NCBI GenBank assembly: GCA_015956445.1
Contig: WIUZ02000021.1
Coordinates: 434,001-498,000, forward strand
Reading direction: 5' to 3'
Length of the DNA stretch: 64,000 nt
Source: Thelephora terrestris
Lineage: Eukaryota; Basidiomycota; Agaricomycetes; Thelephorales; Thelephoraceae
Positions 63,115 to 64,000 of this stretch are shown piece by piece (the stretch's first letter is position 1; each line of letters begins with the position of its first letter). A model generated the notes under the pieces. It was given only the letters and a program-made list of their open reading frames with translations. It was not told the DNA's origin and ran no database searches. A program made the position numbers and the translations under genes.

Positions 63115-64000
63115 ATGCATACCCCACGCAGCCACCACCTCGTACCAGGCTCGAGGGCCAGCACCATGCGAACCATCCCGTGGCACGATATCGCCGTCGA
63201 GGTCATCTCTCGCATCGATCCTAGCGATACCACAACACTCCTCGCGTGCACATTGACGCACCGATCGTGGACGCTTCCTGCCCAACGGCGTCTTTACCGC
63301 ACGCTCAGAATTCGGAATGGGGAAGCTATGCGCCGCTGGTATGAGTTTGAGGCGAAAGATAGGTTCGCACTCTACGTTCGTCATCTCATCTATTGCGGGG
63401 ACAAGGCCATTCCACTTCGTCCTCGCGACTTCTTGGATATATATGGTAGTCAGTTCTCGTGCTTCGGTAAAGTGGACACGTTGGAGATTCGGTACCTGGA
63501 ACTGGAGCGATTTGACCTCAACTTGTTCAGGCTTGCCTTTGGGCACCTTGTGAACACCCTCAAAGCTCTCCACATCAGCGACGTGGCAATGACGCTGAAG
63601 AAACTCCTCGAGCTTCTAAGCCTCTTCCCAAGACTCCAATGTCTCGGACTTTCCCGTTTTACGATAGGCCACGAACCTTCTCAAGCTATTAGCAAGCGGC
63701 CGGCTTTCCGTGGGACCCTTAACCTCTCTGGGCCGGCCAACGAGTACGGCCTCAGGTTCATCATAGATCTCACACGGAACCTTCCCAATTTCCCCTCGGT
63801 GCGGTTGCGGTTGAACCTCAGCGATCGCGCTACACGGCGCCTTCTTGAGATTCCGGCCATTGCGAAAAACGTTACCACGATGTTGTTAGGCTATCAAGAC
63901 GGTAAATCTGGTCCACTCCCCACGCGTGGGACTGTTTCTGACCGCGAGGTTTTGAACAGGTGCACCAGGATGTTTAGACCTCTCCCGATGTCACAACCTC
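63115..64000 (+). CDS. F-box-like protein, 3' part beyond the window
   Basis: A frame open from the ATG at 63115 (or 63168-proximal ATG at 63166) to the window edge without a stop. The start of the domain, TIPWHDIAVEVISRIDPSD followed by LLACTLTHRSWTLPAQRRLY, has the spacing of the F-box-like domain common in large basidiomycete families (hydrophobic helix, then CALTCRSW-like block, then RRL). After it come leucine-rich stretches (VDTLEIRYLELERFDLN, LFPRLQCLGLSRF). F-box proteins select targets for SCF ubiquitin ligases, but for these fungal families targets are unknown. The ATG at 63166 gives MRTIPWHD and may be the true start. Confidence 0.7.
   Translation, partial: MHTPRSHHLVPGSRASTMRTIPWHDIAVEVISRIDPSDTTTLLACTLTHRSWTLPAQRRLYRTLRIRNGEAMRRWYEFEAKDRFALYVRHLIYCGDKAIPLRPRDFLDIYGSQFSCFGKVDTLEIRYLELERFDLNLFRLAFGHLVNTLKALHISDVAMTLKKLLELLSLFPRLQCLGLSRFTIGHEPSQAISKRPAFRGTLNLSGPANEYGLRFIIDLTRNLPNFPSVRLRLNLSDRATRRLLEIPAIAKNVTTMLLGYQDGKSGPLPTRGTVSDREVLNRCTRMFRPLPMSQP

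Overview
The window looks like nuclear DNA of a filamentous basidiomycete, probably an Agaricomycete. Genes are dense with introns of about 45-65 nt (GT-AG, a few GC-AG). The gene set is fungal: a vacuolar TRP channel, PMC1-type Ca2+ pumps, an exo-beta-1,3-glucanase, a microsomal P450, a basidiomycete-type STAND ATPase and an F-box-like gene. I saw no tRNA, rRNA, CRISPR array or LTR element. The species cannot be told from the sequence.

Layout. 1.8-7.6 kb: intact Yvc1-like TRP channel and an intact STK32/YANK-type protein kinase, both on +. 8.5-16 kb: a worn block with a PLP-homeostasis protein gene (-), an SSU1-like transporter (+) and a cysteine-rich secretory or membrane protein gene (-), each carrying one or more 1-nt frame breaks. 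16.5-39.6 kb: three direct copies (A, B, C) of a PMC1-type Ca2+-ATPase with shared exon-intron structure and shared 3' flanks. They are separated by a decayed PEX11-like gene and by a patchwork of duplicated fragments of the 8.5-16 kb block. 40.3-42.2 kb: a second, badly decayed copy of the PLP-homeostasis segment. 42.6-45 kb: intact P450 (-). 47.2-57.7 kb: a compact run of intact housekeeping genes in alternating orientation: RPT2 (-), YIP4 (+), glutathione peroxidase (-), telomerase reverse transcriptase TERT (+) and exo-beta-1,3-glucanase (-). 59.1-62.1 kb: STAND (NB-ARC-like plus TPR) protein (-). 63.1 kb to the end: F-box-like gene (+), cut by the window.

Most notable result. Ca2+-ATPase copy A keeps all three P-type catalytic signatures (TGES, DKTGT, TGDG). 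Copies B and C keep long open frames and the Ca2+-site motifs but carry TGKS, DKTGI and TGGG. They look like pump-derived pseudoenzymes that were then duplicated. Several housekeeping genes here splice conceptually without any frame problem over many exons (TERT, TRP channel, kinase, YIP4). The frame breaks in the 9-24 kb block are therefore more likely real decay than general poor sequence.

Possible functional links. Yvc1 (vacuolar Ca2+ release) and PMC1-type pumps (vacuolar Ca2+ uptake) act on the same ion store, so the left half carries both arms of vacuolar Ca2+ handling. The right half is a set of unrelated housekeeping genes sharing short divergent promoters.
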